From the NCBI RefSeq assembly GCF_050908995.1, contig NC_135121.1:7378001-7442000 (forward strand): a stretch of 64,000 nt of DNA, given 5' to 3'. The DNA comes from Andrena cerasifolii. Taxonomy: Eukaryota > Arthropoda > Insecta > Hymenoptera > Andrenidae. The translations under genes and the position numbers were made by a program. The notes beneath the pieces are model-generated. The model was not told where the DNA came from. It made no database searches and saw only the letters and a program-made list of their open reading frames with translations. Every line of letters begins with the position of its first letter. Within the stretch, counting starts at the first letter, position 1. Below are positions 47,771-61,000 of this stretch, in pieces.

Positions 47771-49304
47771 TCACGTGTATTTAAATACACGTGTACACGG
47801 GACACGTGTAACGTGTATTAAGGAATTAAAAATCCGGGTTCTTAAAACCCGTGTACACGGATACCCGCGCATTTCTGTTCACGGATGCCCGTGTAGTTCT
47901 GTTCTAGGATACCCAGTGTATTTCTATTACACGTGTACACGTATATTTTTATTACAGGTGTGCACGTATATTTAAATTGGTTCGTCACGATTAATTTTGC
48001 GATTGCTTATTAGGTATAGTATCTCTTTTGTCTGTTTAGCATTGCACGAATGGTCTCACAGATCTGAATATGAGACACTGCAGTCAGCACGCACGCAAAT
48101 ACTTACATACTACCTCCATCGCATCTCACTGAAAGATGCGCGCGGTCCTGAGTTCGACGCCATCGATAGTTACCGACGTGACAACAAAGTATGTACATAT
48201 TTCTATTTAGTCGATCGTACGAGGCGGTATTTGGCGACCTTGCTATTTCTCTGAACAACTATACCTACGCGTATATTAATTATTAACTAGTATTCAATTT
48301 GTGTAATTTTCGACGTGTGAATATCTGAGTATCTAAATATATTGGCCCGCTTTTGCGAAAACAAGCTAATCTTCGGGTTACAGGTAACAATAAACAACGC
48401 GTAATAAAATTTCATAATAAAATTTAATCTATTAATTTTCTATTTTGGTACAAGAAAACTAAAGCATCGACATTTTCAGGCAATAAACGCGTTCTTTTTC
48501 GTGTTACAATATTTCCAGCAGTGTATTGTCAAATATTTAATTGCGAGTTCCGCAATTGTTAGGCATTTGATTGGCCGCGTCTTCCACCATTCGAAAGGAC
48601 ATAAATCAAATCGGCGGCTCGGCTAAATATGTTTCAAAATTCCAAATTTAAATTGGAATGTTCATCAAGTTCATCGTTATATAAAAATTGTAAAGCTGTT
48701 TTCTTTGATGATTTTTGTTCTGTTCTGCTTAATTATTTTGGGGGGGCAACGCTTCGAGTAATTTTTTACTTCAACACGAATTATATCCCGTACATGTAAA
48801 AGCTCATGCTCCAGATCTTCGTAACTGGAGTCGAGGAAGCAACAAATCTGATTTAATGAGATTATGCTGCTCTCATTAAATTCGAGGTTGAATCGTCGTG
48901 TAATTTCCGAAATTATGATTTCCTTAAATATGTGAATAATTTCATCATCATTTTCTTGTAAGTGAAGATGCTTTTCTAATAGTTTTTTTTAGCAACGGTC
49001 TCTTTCAGTGTGATGCGATGGAGGTAGTATGTAAGTATTTGCGTGCGTGCAGACTGCAGTGTCTCATATTTAGATCTGTGAGACCATTCGTGCAATGCTA
49101 AACAGACAAAAGAGATACTATACCTAATAAGCAATCGCAAAATTAATCGCGACGAACCAATTTAAATTTACGTGCACACGTGTAATAGAAATACACGCGT
49201 ATCCGTGAACAGAAATGCACGGATACCCGTGTATTAAAAATTACACGGATTGAAGTTCGGCTGCGTTTATTACACGTGTACACTTGCATGTAAATACACG
49301 TGAA
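47771..49304. mobile_element. 1.5-kb element with about 370-bp inverted arms, hAT-related
   Basis: Ends TTCACGTGTATTTAAATACA / inverted. Each arm carries several ACACGTGTACACGG-like repeats, followed by a unique block (TTTGCGATTGCTTATTAGGT...) present inverted at about 49135. The core 48135-49015 is single copy and contains a transposase relic. Confidence 0.75.
48677..48988 (-). pseudogene. hAT-family transposase relic
   Basis: About 100 codons are open on the minus strand inside the palindrome, ending at TAA 48679-48677. They include ICCFLDSSYEDLEHE, like the FLDPRYKDL region of hAT/ZBED transposases. No start, zinc finger or C-terminal dimerisation part is visible, and a stop bounds it upstream. 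Confidence 0.5.
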
Positions 49305-50471
49305 ACAGGGACCTCTGGTTCATATTGAATGGAGGCATTTTGTACATATTTGCGCAGGTATGCCGTCCGCTAAAAATAAGTGGAAAGCAAGTACACCCTA
49401 AGGACGGCAAGGGCGTTCGGTCTTGCGTAAAAGATGACGCATCGTGACGTACGGGCGTGCGTAAACGCCCAGGAAAATTATGGTGCCCGTGTAATTTTCT
49501 TGTAAAATCCGGAGGAGATCGATTGTACTGCGATTTTGCGCGATGTGAAATTAGGGCACGGTGCACTTACGCGGCTAAAAAGGTTCCGAATCATCGAAAC
49601 TTAAGGGCTCACTGGCATTTGGCAAGTGATGAACAAGCGTGCTGTTGCGGTGATTTACTTTTCCGATTACCATGGGACCTCTAATTGCAAATCTACTTTT
49701 AACGATCAATGTAACCGCCGAAATGTATCGAGTAGCCTTATATTAAGAAATTGCGTTGTAAGTAGAAGAGACGTATGATTAGAGAGGGTGAGGAGGAGAG
49801 TTAAAAAGCTGTGGAGAATTTTTCATCCCTTCGAGTCTCATTGGTTATCCCCGATGATTGCGTGGGGAATGAAATTTTATTTTCAAGGAAAGTTGTTGGC
49901 TCCGAACACTTGGCGAAGTGAATAAACGAGATACCATCGACGAGGGAAGTTTTCGGAATAGATGTATACGTGATCCCAGGAACGATAAGCTCGCCGACGT
50001 CAAAGGTCGACGTCATACTGTGTCGCGCGTTGTACGCGTCATCACTTATTATTCTCAGGCGGATCGCACGCGCACTGTTGCGCGTGAACCGCGCGGGAAA
50101 CGGCACCTGTTACTGTAATCATAAGAAAACATCCCTTGCTTGTCACCTGCAAATACTTCGGCGAACACCCGTCATTTTCGCTTAAAAACGAAGATGCGCA
50201 ACTCATTAATGCAAGCATAACAGAAAAATAACCACGAGAAAAGCCACCCTTATATATTCTCCTCTTGCAATTCGCCTGTCTACTTTCGTCTGCCAATGTT
50301 AGCGCCAAAATTTTTTATACATATGCTAATTGTATGTTTCATATTTTGTATACTACCTTGCATGTACAATCGCCAAATGATGCCACGTTAAATAAATAGA
50401 ACGAAGTAAAGAAGAAAGGAACAAGTCAAACTGCTTATTATTAACAGTGTATTCCCACGTCTCGTTGACAC
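49305..50471. other. no gene seen
   Basis: Unique AT/GC-mixed DNA leading into the CT-rich tract. Confidence 0.45.
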
Positions 50472-50583
50472 TATCCCTCCCCCCCTCTCTCTCTCTATCC
50501 CTATCTCTCTCTATCTCTATCTCTCTCTATCTCTATCTCTCTTTATCTCTATCTCTCTCTATCTCTATCTCTCTTTATCTCTA

Positions 50584-50670
<87 letters not shown>

Positions 50671-50869
50671 CTCTCTCTGTATCTCTCTCTCTCTATCTCT
50701 ATTTCTCTCTCTCTCTCTATCTCTATTTCTCTCTCTCTCTATCTCTATTTCTCTCTCTCTCTATCTCTATTTCTCTCTCTCTATCTATCTATCTATCTCT
50801 CTCTCTCTATCTCTCGCTCTATCTCTATTTCTCTCTATCTCTATTTCACTCTCTCTCTCTCTCTCTGTA

Positions 50870-50908
<39 letters not shown>

Positions 50909-50910
50909 TT
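50472..50910. repeat. (CT)n / TCTCTCTA compound microsatellite, about 440 bp
   Basis: Nearly pure C/T on the plus strand with regularly spaced TATCTC. The 207-codon Ser/Leu frame over it is an artefact. Confidence 0.97.
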
Positions 50911-50979
50911 GCCTTTGTGTTCAAAGCATCCATCGTGTACGATCGACAGAGATAGAAGCGTCCGTGAGCGGGTCGTTCG

Positions 50980-53600
50980 CACGCAGGATCGCTTACAATC
51001 AGAGTTGAACTCGAGGCCCGGGCTGCGTCGGCGTCGGCGTTTTCACGGGCGGCGGTGGCGCGGCGGGTAGGTTGGCGTCGCGGCGCCTCGCGTCAGCGTC
51101 GCTGGAACCGTGGACGGAGACAACAGTGGTGGCCAAAGCATCGCGTGAGCGCGTGATCCGCCATATTGGCCGCGAGAACACTCTCAGCTCGGAGGCTGCT
51201 CCGCGAACCTTCCCTCGGGATCCCCTGCCGCGACGACGACAGGGGGGGCGGAAAGCCGAGGGCGTAACGAGCGTGTCGTGTGTGCCAGTGAAGCGCGAGA
51301 GAAGGGTGACACGGGGGTGGTGGTGGAAAAGGGCAATAACGTCGCGACAACACGCCGAGATACGCCTCGACCAGTATCCGCGACTAGTGACAGAGGGTGA
51401 AACAGAGAAACAGAGAGAAAGAGCGAGAGAGAGGGGGGTGGTGGAAGGAGACAGAGGCAGAGAGGGTAATGCACCGTTCATAGTGATTCGTGGATCACAA
51501 GGTGTCCAGTGATTTGAGGATCCGAAGAACGGAGTCCTCTCGGAGAGACAGTGGCTTCGAGTCAACCACCCCTGGCCTATACCCCTGCTCGCGAGGAGCT
51601 TCGAATCGTCGGATAGCATCGTTGCGTAGCGGCAGGCTGCTGGCCTGGTGTCACTCGAAATCGGGTGTCATAGTAACACGCGCAGCGGGGTGATGGATGG
51701 TATCGCTTCCTGAGCCAGCCCGCGTCATTCGATCCGAGGGACAGCGACCTGCACCAGCTGGACCTTGCTGGGATCTCGATCGTCGGAAGTGATCGTCGTG
51801 GATATCACCTGGGTGGCGGTGGTCGACGAGAGCGTGAACGGGAGGATATCCCGCGGGCACGACGTTAGCGGAGCAGCTCGTCGTGCAGCGTGACAGCGTC
51901 GTGGGCTCGTCTCTCCCTCTGGTCTCGACTTGTGCCAATCAATAACCGGCGCACCGACTCGTTCACGCTTTGCTCTCTGCCTCCCTCTCTCTCTCTCTCT
52001 CTCTTCCCCTCTCTCGCTATTTTTCTCTTTTTCTCCCGCGCCGTCAGTCCGTCTCTCCCGTTGAATCGGATCGTTGGATCGATGGCAGCCGTCGAGGAAT
52101 CGTCTAGGATGCATTGAGAGGGCATCGCGACGCGATGTCACCCTGTTTCCCTGTCCCGTCCGTGTCGAGCTCCTCCCTCGCCCCACGGCAGCGTACCACC
52201 CCCGCCGCGTAGCCCCTGGTCCCTGCCGTTCCTTGCCCGCCGCCCTTTTAAAATCGACAACCGCTGTCCTTCTGGCTGGAGAGCAGGCGAGAGCGGTGAT
52301 CGCCGTCGAGCAGCAGCAGCGACGGCAGTCGACGACGACGACGACGGCGGCCAGAGGCGGCGGTAGCGGCGCTCTAGCTGGCCGCGCCAGCGCCCTGAGC
52401 TTCAAACAGCCACGGAACCTATTTATACACCATCAACGTAGCCGGACGACGTAGCGCGAGAACAGCGCCGTGTTCGGCCACCCACGCGAGCAACAGCCCG
52501 AGGGGAAGCGGTTGCCGACGACGAGCAGGAGCAGCTCGGGTCAGCAGCGACTCGTGTCCACCGCGAATCGACACCTGAACGCCTCGCGGAGACCGAGTGA
52601 ACAGCTCCCTGGACGGGTCGCGTACGATCGATCCCCGAATCCGTCCCAACTCGTACGTTCGCTCGCCGGTTCGCTCTATCGTTCGCCGATCAGGCCCCGG
52701 AAGTTGGCTGGCCGTGGACGGTCGATGGACGAGGCCAGGAGCAGGCTCGTCCCGATGGGACAGGAGGACGGGAGCCGCGAGATTGCTGCCCACCCATAGG
52801 GGACGCCATTGAGAGTACGGGTGCTCCGCCGTCTTTCCCTTGGCCCGTGTGATCGACCGTCAGCGCATCCGCCGCGCTCGTCTTCCCTTCTCGCGTCGCG
52901 TCGCGTGTGCCGTGGAGGCGTTCTGCGCGCGGCTGGGAACGTGGTGGATGGGGTTGGGTCACGTCGCCGCGCTGTGACACCGTCGGGTGTTGTTGGACGC
53001 GCGGCCCTGTGCTGCTGATCCGCGAGGGCCGTCGCGAGCTTCGCTGAGAGAGCTCCGTCGAGGCGGGAAATGGCCGGCGGTGGTGTATGATGCGCGAGGA
53101 TCGTTGGTCGACGACTACCACTACGACCCCGACCACGACTTGGACTGCGAGGCGGCTGGCGTAGCGGTGCGTTTCCGGTGCCGTGGTCGCGGTGGGTGCG
53201 CGTATATGTGTCCGTCCGTGTGTGCGTGAAGAGAAGAAGTTGCGGCGGTTATCGAGGGGCTGAGTGGTGCCGGGGGAGATCATGCAGGTCTCGGGCGAGG
53301 CCCCGAGTGGCCTTAGTCCCGCTGCCGGGCCGGGATAAACGGGGATAACCGGGGGGTCCACGGGATTGAACGGTGGTCGCGCGCGGCTCCTGGGTACGTC
53401 GCAGCTACGGCACCCCCCCGTCGCGGTCCTTCGACGCTGAGATAACGCAGGGAACGCGGGAAGCGAGCTGGACTCGCTTTCGGGCGCATGGAACATGATA
53501 GAGGTGAGGTGGAGTATCGATTCTGCGAGTCTGTGACCACTGGCTGTCGATCGCCCGTGGGATACGCGAACGAGCAAGACGATCACCGTGGCTGAGCTGG
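50980..53600. promoter_or_regulatory. second GC-rich block, candidate promoter/5' UTR of the RGS gene
   Basis: CpG-rich DNA on the 5' side of the RGS gene, with many compositional open frames but no recognisable protein. GATAGAG|GTGAGG at 53504 is a possible plus-strand donor. It includes short CT-rich runs near 51980-52020. Confidence 0.35.
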
Positions 53601-53654
53601 CCTCTGACTTCCCGCTCGTTCGGCGATGCGAAAGCGTAAGCTTTTAGCCGCGTA

Positions 53655-54035
53655 AGGTGAACGTCCCAATTTCTGCTCGTTTAAGAGGTAACTCGTCATG
53701 AAGAAGGTGCGAAAGATTTGTTTGCGATCAAAATTTGCAGAGTATTCGATGAATAATAAATCAACCAATTCGAAAACTATTTAAGAAAGATATATCAAGA
53801 GGTTTGACTATTAGTAATTTCTAATTAAATATATAACGCTCTAAATGTCCGTATTTCTGCTCATGAAAGATAGCGATGTATGTATTGACCCAAGCTCCTG
53901 CAACACTCGCGTAAATGTTTAAATAGTTTAGTATTATTTTGCTGCAACTATAGTGCAAACGTAACGCATATAATAGTAAGAAATATACGCAATGATCAGA
54001 AATGGGGACGCGAGCAGAAATTGGGACATTCACCT
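53655..54035 (-). mobile_element. TIR MITE, copy 2 (Tc1/mariner-like, TA target)
   Basis: Near-perfect terminal inverted repeats (AGGTGAACGTCCCAATTTCT) are flanked by TA on both sides (53653-53654, 54036-54037). It is 381 bp with no transposase. It is the intact relative of 420-1014. Confidence 0.85.
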
Positions 54036-54037
54036 TA

Positions 54038-57000
54038 TTAGGCATGAGGAACGAGGGACAACCCGAGGGGCGTCCCGACCGACAGCTGAAACGCCTCGGT
54101 GAACCGTAGATATGTGGGTTAGCCGCGCTGGTCGTGTTGGACCGAGCCTGTTGATCCAAACCGGGGATTTATATTCGGCCGCGGATGATCGTTGTTGCTG
54201 CTGACACGCGCCCGACACTAGCAGACCTTCCGCGATTCTCCTCTCGCGTCCTCCGACATGCGTCGTGGGTGTGCGGTTGTTTCGAGGAAGCTCGAGGATC
54301 GGCGTGAGCAAAGGTGGTCGAATTCGGAGTAGGCTTTCGTTACAGATATTGTACCTCGACGTTCTCTAGATTCTCGGGATTTCGTTTTGATCGGTGTGCT
54401 TAACTTGGTAGATGATAATGGGTTTCGATCTTATCGTTAGTTTCGGTTAGACGAATTTAGGTGAACTCGGCAACTTTCTTCTTTTGCGCTTTACTTTTGT
54501 ATTCCCTCGAACTTTTGCATTCCCTCGACCGGTGCGATTTCTAGCCTTGAATAAGATTTTTATTTCAAATCGAAGATCCTGCTTTGCCAGTATCCCCGTT
54601 TCAAACGCGCAAAGCGTGGCTGCACGAATTTAGAGACACGTGCTTTTCAATCGAGCAACTCGTCAATGGGATCAATCACGCGTTGCCGTCGATAGAAGAT
54701 CGTCGTGGTCGATCGAGGAACAGAGGAAAGCTTGAAACGAACGTCGTTTAAATTGCATTAGGCGTATCAACAAGTGTCAGACGATGCTGGGTAATTACGC
54801 GCGCTTAACGATCTCAAAAATCCATCGATGGAGTGGTGGCCATGCCTGTTAAGAATAGCCGCCTGGATGAAGTCACAGGGACAATACTTTTATAACGCAG
54901 ATATTCCTGGGGCCAAAATATTTTTATATTCACCGGGGGAATGTAAACACTGTGCGAATGCACTTTTGGGCACCGTTCCAATCGCTGGTGATTCAGCATC
55001 TCGAAATCCTCGCTCGTGCTGTATCTGTCGCATTTCCTGTATCACTCGGGCTTTCGCAAATATTAGTTTATTAAACGCAACTCCTCCCACGCCCTTTCCC
55101 TACTCAGCGAACTTTTTAATCCGACTGATTAAACACCCAAGCGTTCCCTCTCTCAGTGTCTCTATTAGCAAATCTCTGCTATTCCATTAATACAGAATTG
55201 GTGCTATTAAACTTCATTCCTACGCAAGCAGAGATCTAACCGGAAGCTCCTAAGCAGCAAAATTTCACCGAATCAAAATGCGCGCCGCAGTGAGAATCCA
55301 AATTGATCCGAACAGAAATCTTTCCCCATGCGGTATCCAATTTGAATCCGCACCGAATGAAATCTCCCCGGATGGAACACCATCGACAACTCACCTCTGC
55401 GACGGCTCCAGCAGCTCGAACTTTTCCAGTGGAGGCGTGTTTCCATGGAGCCAGCTCTTCTAAATAGACTTCCCGTGTTGGCTTCGATTTCCTGTCCCTC
55501 TTCGTCCCACCCCTCCGTCGGGTTTCCCTCCCGAAATTGTATTCGCGACAGTGATTTCCACCCGTGCCAACGAGCCGCTCGACGAGTCCTGCCCGATTAC
55601 GATGGATAATCCGTGATAAGCAGCGCCAGAATCGGCTCCAGTTATCGGCAGCTCGAATCAAGCGGGACACCCCCGCCCTCGGGTGCAACTCGAAACGCGA
55701 AAGCCTGGCGCCAAAGAGTAATTACCATTCTGCGCTTCTTCTTAACGCGATTAAGCACACGTCGGTTCAAGCTGGGCTTAGATCGGCCCGATACACAGGA
55801 ACTGGAATCATCGAGGCACCCCTCTACGATCGACGCCGCGATCCACCATCCTGGCGCGCGTGCGGATGCACGAGCGTAGATCTTTGGGAGTGTGCCGGCT
55901 GTTTATCAATCGCTGCCCACAGCCCGTATTAGCGACTCTCGAGCGTGGTCGTTATCGTGCGAAGCCGCTCGCGAGAGCAGATCATCGATATACACGATGG
56001 CGTAAAAATAAAGCGGTCCCCCCTGAGACGGGGAGAGGAGAGAAACGGAGAGAGAGAGACTGCTCATGCGCGCGGCTTTGCTCATCGGTGCCTCGATCCA
56101 CGAGGTTCTTTCGCTGAGCACTCGCTGGACCGTGATGGACCAGCAATTAATGCGGTGAACACGAGCCGCAGACTCGTCGGCGAAACGTTCATTAAATTTC
56201 AGAGAATGACTTTCGCGACGTTCGGTAGCGTAGGAGGAAATGCTGCGCGAAATTTTTGTTCCTAGAAATTGAGAGGGTTTGGGGAGTTGTAGGTGTAGAG
56301 GATCTCGCATCCCTGCGAGAAGGGACAGAGGGGGTGTTTTAAGTAGAAATTTTAAAAGATTGCTGTTTGAGGTGTGGCTCTGAATGGGGGGATGAAGGAA
56401 TCGGGTGTTGGAAATAGTAAGGTGTGGGATGTGTCGAGGTGGCTATGAGGAATGTTGTCTTGTTCTGGAGGGATGTAAGCAGAGAGGGGTTGGAATATCG
56501 TGGAAGCAATAAAAGAAGAATTTGATCGTTTCTTGAAGTTCTGAGCGGGTTGGATTTGTGGATCGTGTATTTTTCTTGTCGATAGATTCATTTGAAGGGT
56601 TGAAGGGAGGATGAGGTAAAGGATTCTTCCGTTTGAGAAAGGACAGGTCACTTGGGCGAATAGTGCAATCGGATAGCGTCGTTTCCGGGTTCACTTTGAA
56701 AACGCGAGGCAGATCGATGAATTCAGTCGAGCACACCGACAATGCTATCCAAACTAATTGGTTACCTTTTGAAAGCTTATGTGACAATTACCGTACGGTC
56801 AGCTTGTTTCAATTAAAGCTTAACGACTTTACCGCGCTCCCGCCGCGGGCTCGAATCGGCTCTGACGTTTTTCAAGTGTTCAAATAAACCGTCGGTCGAT
56901 CCAGTCTCCCTGCACGATGAGCTGGCTCGTGACCCAATTGTTCTAAAAACTATACTCTGCTCCACGGCACCAGGCCTCCCTTTCTAACGCTTCAATTTCA

Positions 57001-57377
57001 TATGGAGGAAAAAAACGCGGAGACCAGGGAATCAGGGAATCCAGAAAATTGAAACTTGGAGTCCCCTGGCAGTCGACGAATCTAAGTTCACTCGCTCCAC
57101 TGGCTCCAAAATTCGAGTAACTCTCAAGCAGAACTTCGCATCGCCAAACGAACGTACCAAGAAGTCTCTTCGCTCCTCAGTAATCTCCCAAATTTCCTCT
57201 GACACAGTCCTACTACCGCTAAATACTCTCCACCTCAGTCCACTTCCCATAATCGATAACATTACGTCCAAGTAGGAAGTGATCCTAGCCCTATTCACCT
57301 GTTCCTCCATCGTAACAGGCATTATTACTCCATTCACCAGAGTTACCCGCATCCCGATCCTTGCATTGCCAGGTCCA
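54038..57377. other. upstream of RGS gene; only a tentative small exon
   Basis: Apart from 55395-55459, no splice-supported exon was found. Frames such as 55236-55688 and 57032-57352 (minus) have no recognised domain. Confidence 0.4.
55395..55459 (-). CDS. possible 65-nt exon of an unknown gene
   Basis: A short segment has acceptor GTCTATTTAG| and a strong donor GCAGAG|GTGAGT. It is open and coding-like (LHGNTPPLEKFELLEPSQ), with high GC at third positions. No partner exons were found, and two other frames are also open, so this may be chance. Confidence 0.3.
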
Positions 57378-57610
57378 AGTCCATCAACTCCATGAAGGAA
57401 GAGGATAAACTCCTCTAGGTCCTAACCCAGGTCCAAGTCCTCTAACTCCATGGACAAAGTCCTCCGAATCCAAGTTCTCCAACTCCACAGCCAAAGTCCT
57501 CCGGGCCCAAGTACTCCAACTGAAATCCTCCAAGCCCATGGATGAAGTCCTTCGGGCCCAAGTCCTCGGGATCCAAGTCCTCCAACTCCATGGACGAAGC
57601 CGCGCGGAGG
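57378..57610. repeat. degenerate minisatellite beside the RGS gene
   Basis: Variants of CCAAGTCCTCCAACTCCATG with spacing near 27-30 bp or multiples. It ends about 150 bp before the RGS start. The minus-strand frame through it (WTWARRT-like repeats) reflects the repeat only. Confidence 0.8.
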
Positions 57611-57757
57611 GCCCCAGTCCTCGTCCCTCAGAAAAATCCGGCCACCGCGACAAGAGGAGGTGAAGGTCGAAGGAGTTAGCGTCGCGGGCTCCAGTGACTC
57701 GGTGCGCTTATTTTTAGCGGACGGGGGCTGGCTCACCAGACGAGATAACGTTTGCAG

Positions 57758-58065
57758 ATGTCGACGGGAATCGGTGCCACTGCAATGGGGATCGGCGTTA
57801 GTCACGGGGCAGGGGGTGGCGAGGGTGTCGCTGGTGGTTGCAGGCTCCGCGCGCAGAGCCAGGGTCAGGGTGCTGGCAGCACGTCGCAGCACAGCAATCC
57901 GCAGCAGTCCTCGCAACAGCAGCAACAGCAGCTGCAGCAGCAACAACAGCCACCCCCGTCGCAGCAGCAGACGCAGCAACAGCAACGACAGGGCTCCGGG
58001 GTCATGGGTCGCTCCAAGAAGGACAACTGTTGCCTGTGCTGGTGCTGTTGTTGTAGTTGCTCGTG
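57758..58065 (+). CDS. RGS gene exon 1: polyQ and cysteine string
   Basis: ATG at 57758 is the first in the open frame after TAA at 57746. It encodes Gly-rich then Gln-rich sequence and CCLCWCCCCSCS. The donor is TCGTG|GTATTA at 58066, phase 2. A second in-frame ATG at 58004 (MGRSKKDN) directly before the cysteine string could give a short isoform like the compact vertebrate forms. Confidence 0.8.
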
Positions 58066-61000
58066 GTATTACCGATCCTGCCTATTCTACCGTTTCCATG
58101 GCGCTGCATGGGGCGGCATTTGTGCAGCCGAGTTCGAGGGCGGATTCCTTGAGGTCGCGGGAGGTGGCTCGCGTCCCTCTGATCCTTGGGATTGCCTCGC
58201 TAGATTTTCTGCAAATTTTCTTTCAATTGCAGAAGCACTGCGAATGAGGGTGCAAAGGGTATTTCATAAGGGAAAATTAAATTCCCTTAAATTATAATGT
58301 ATCTATTTACTAGTCGCGTTAGAAACGCTCTCGTTCACGCTGTGCCCCTTTCCAAAATGCTTTCAAATACAAGACTCGCCTTTGTGCTGCACAAATTTCG
58401 CCCGGATGCGACGGCTGCGTTTTATTCTTTAATCCGTATTCAGAACGTGGAATGCCTGGGAATTTAACAATTCCTCCGCCCTTCGCATCGCGATGGCACG
58501 TTCTGAATACCGAAAGCTCGTCAAAGACAACGGACAATCGTCACAAAACGAGCAAAAAGTGAATGGGAAGGAGGAATAATGGCGCGAATCGAATTCACCA
58601 CGGTTGAAACGTTCTCGACGTCGCGGATCGCGTTTCCATTCGTGAAAAAGGAGGAACGTCGGTGCGGGACGATCGATCCTCGAAAGCTTGCCGCGATAAC
58701 TCGTATATCCTGCCGCGTGACAAGCCATTATCGCCGCGTTTCATAATATAATCGTCAGCGGAACGATGTCAGTCCATTGTCTTTAAAACGGAGCCACGAC
58801 CCATTTACCATCGAGCAGCCGTACCTACGTACACTCTTTCTGTGTTTCATGCCGCAAGTAGGAATAAATGGTAAGCAGGCCACCGAGCTGCACTCGTTAA
58901 CGCTGTTTCTTTGCGGGAATCTACTATCGTGCCGTGCCCTCGCGCGTCGTGCATCGCGAGTCCCAGAAACGGGGGCTGCAACGCGCGTCACCGTTTAAAC
59001 AGGGTTCAGAATTACAAGCTTTCTCCTTTCTGTCGCGTTCGAATAACGACGGACGCTAGATTTGCACTTTTCCTTTACACCTGGGACTGGGAATTATCAA
59101 GTGCCGATGATCAATGGCACATGTTCTGCATTCTCCCTCGATAGCACAACCCCCGATCGACGTGACGGCAAATCGCGATACCACTAGCGCAAGGAATTTA
59201 CGATACAGCTTCATAAGGCTACAGCAAAGAGTAAATTACGATACCAGAATCCGTCTGTAAAACTCCAACGCAACGGTGTGCCACTCGTTCCATCCCTCAG
59301 GGTGAATTTCATCCTCTTCGTCCGCATTGTCAACGAAATCTTCTCCGCGAAATATGTCAGCAAGTTTATTGTAATACCCCAGGAACAACATATCAGTTTC
59401 ATCTAATAACTGTCATCCTCCGATACGTATACTCCTCCGTCGACGATATTCATAGAACAGTCCAACATCCGATAGACCAATTTTTCCAGTCGAAGGAGGA
59501 CTGTTCCCAGGACGCGATAACAGCCCCAGGGTCGATAGATTACGCTCGGCAGAGTAACATTCGTGCCCCATCCCCTCCAGCAGAAAAGAAACCCTCCGAA
59601 TGCGTAGCACGTGTCCACCCTCGGCGGAAATCTGCCCGGCGAGGGAGTTTTCCGTCGTGGCTCGCCTCCTATCTGCTTATTTATCCGCGCTACGTTCCCG
59701 GCGTTATCGGGCCCCGGCCACTGTTTGCGAGAGCAGACGAGAAAATTCTCCCGCGGAACGGCGGGGCTGATCCGGCGGGAAACGCGACCCAACGGGCGAG
59801 CGCTCCTTATTTTCTTCATTTGTCCCGTGGCAAACGGAGCCGTGTCTCGTTTTATCCCCGGTGCATAGTGTTGTTCGTTATGGCCTGCCTCTGACGCACA
59901 GTGGGGAAATTTTGCGATTTTAGGGCCGAAACTAGGGGCTAGATGTTACAGGGGTAGGTTGTTACAAAGCAGTTTAAAATTTTTTCGCTTGGACTGTCAC
60001 TTCGACTATGAAGTGGCTGATGTGTTTCAACCATACATAGTTGGGAATGTTGTTTGTTTGTAGTCGGTTCACGGGTTGTCACTTTATTACAGGTTTTTGT
60101 GTTTTTGAAACTAGTAGTAACTTTTCATTATCTACTTCAATCTTTTCTACCGAACAGACAGATAAATGTATGTAAATTAATATTACCGCGTTTGAATCAG
60201 TGTTCCTTTAGCTACAGATTTGCACCAAGAACATAAGAATACAACAAACTGGTATGAAATTATAGCTTTTTATACACAATGGTGTCAACTGGGGCGAGTT
60301 GTTACACAAGACAAGGGACATGTTGTTACATTGTATTTAGTGATTAATTTATTGTTTTAACCCTTTCAACTGTTAAGAGAAAAAACGAAAAATAAAAAAT
60401 CAAAACCTAAAGAGATTTTGTTAAAAAGTTTTAAAATGGAAACTGATGAGATAAAAATAAAAAAAAACATACAGTAAAGAAAAGGCAGATGAGAAATAAA
60501 ACCACCACAAATAATAGACACGAGTCCCCGTATGAAACGGACGAAGATAATTAGTGCAACAGATTTCAGTTTTTTTTTTTATTATTTTTAAAATAAATTT
60601 TTTATTGAATATTTATTCTAATAGATTCTTACCATTAATGAATTTACTTTTGTCCGAGAAAGTATAATTATGCCCTGTATTGTGTAACAACTAGCCCCTA
60701 CTCTGCGTACGTTGATACAACATGTCTCGACCTTCAAAATGGCTTGTTTCAAAGTCATGGTTTTCGTTTAATTACATGCGATAGCGGTCATCGGTAGAGG
60801 AAAGAACGTACTTTAACTGAGGGTCATTGATATTATTGAATATGGAATTCCAAAAAAAATAAAAAACTGAAAAATGTAACAACTGGCCCGTCTCCCCTAC
60901 GGAAATGAAATTTTTTAATTTTACAAATTTAATAAAAATGTCAATTGAAGAACTATATCCATTTTCGTGATCAAACTCTAAAAACTTATTTTTAATATAT

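Noticed and set aside
50447..51070. 207-codon Ser/Leu-rich frame
   Set aside because: Translation of the CT-rich microsatellite.
51725..53586. Long minus-strand frames of 226 and 298 codons
   Set aside because: Low-complexity Arg/Pro/Ser composition in the GC-rich block; no recognisable motifs.
57384..57985. Minus-strand frames with WTW.RR-like repeats
   Set aside because: They arise from the minisatellite and from antisense of the RGS polyglutamine exon.
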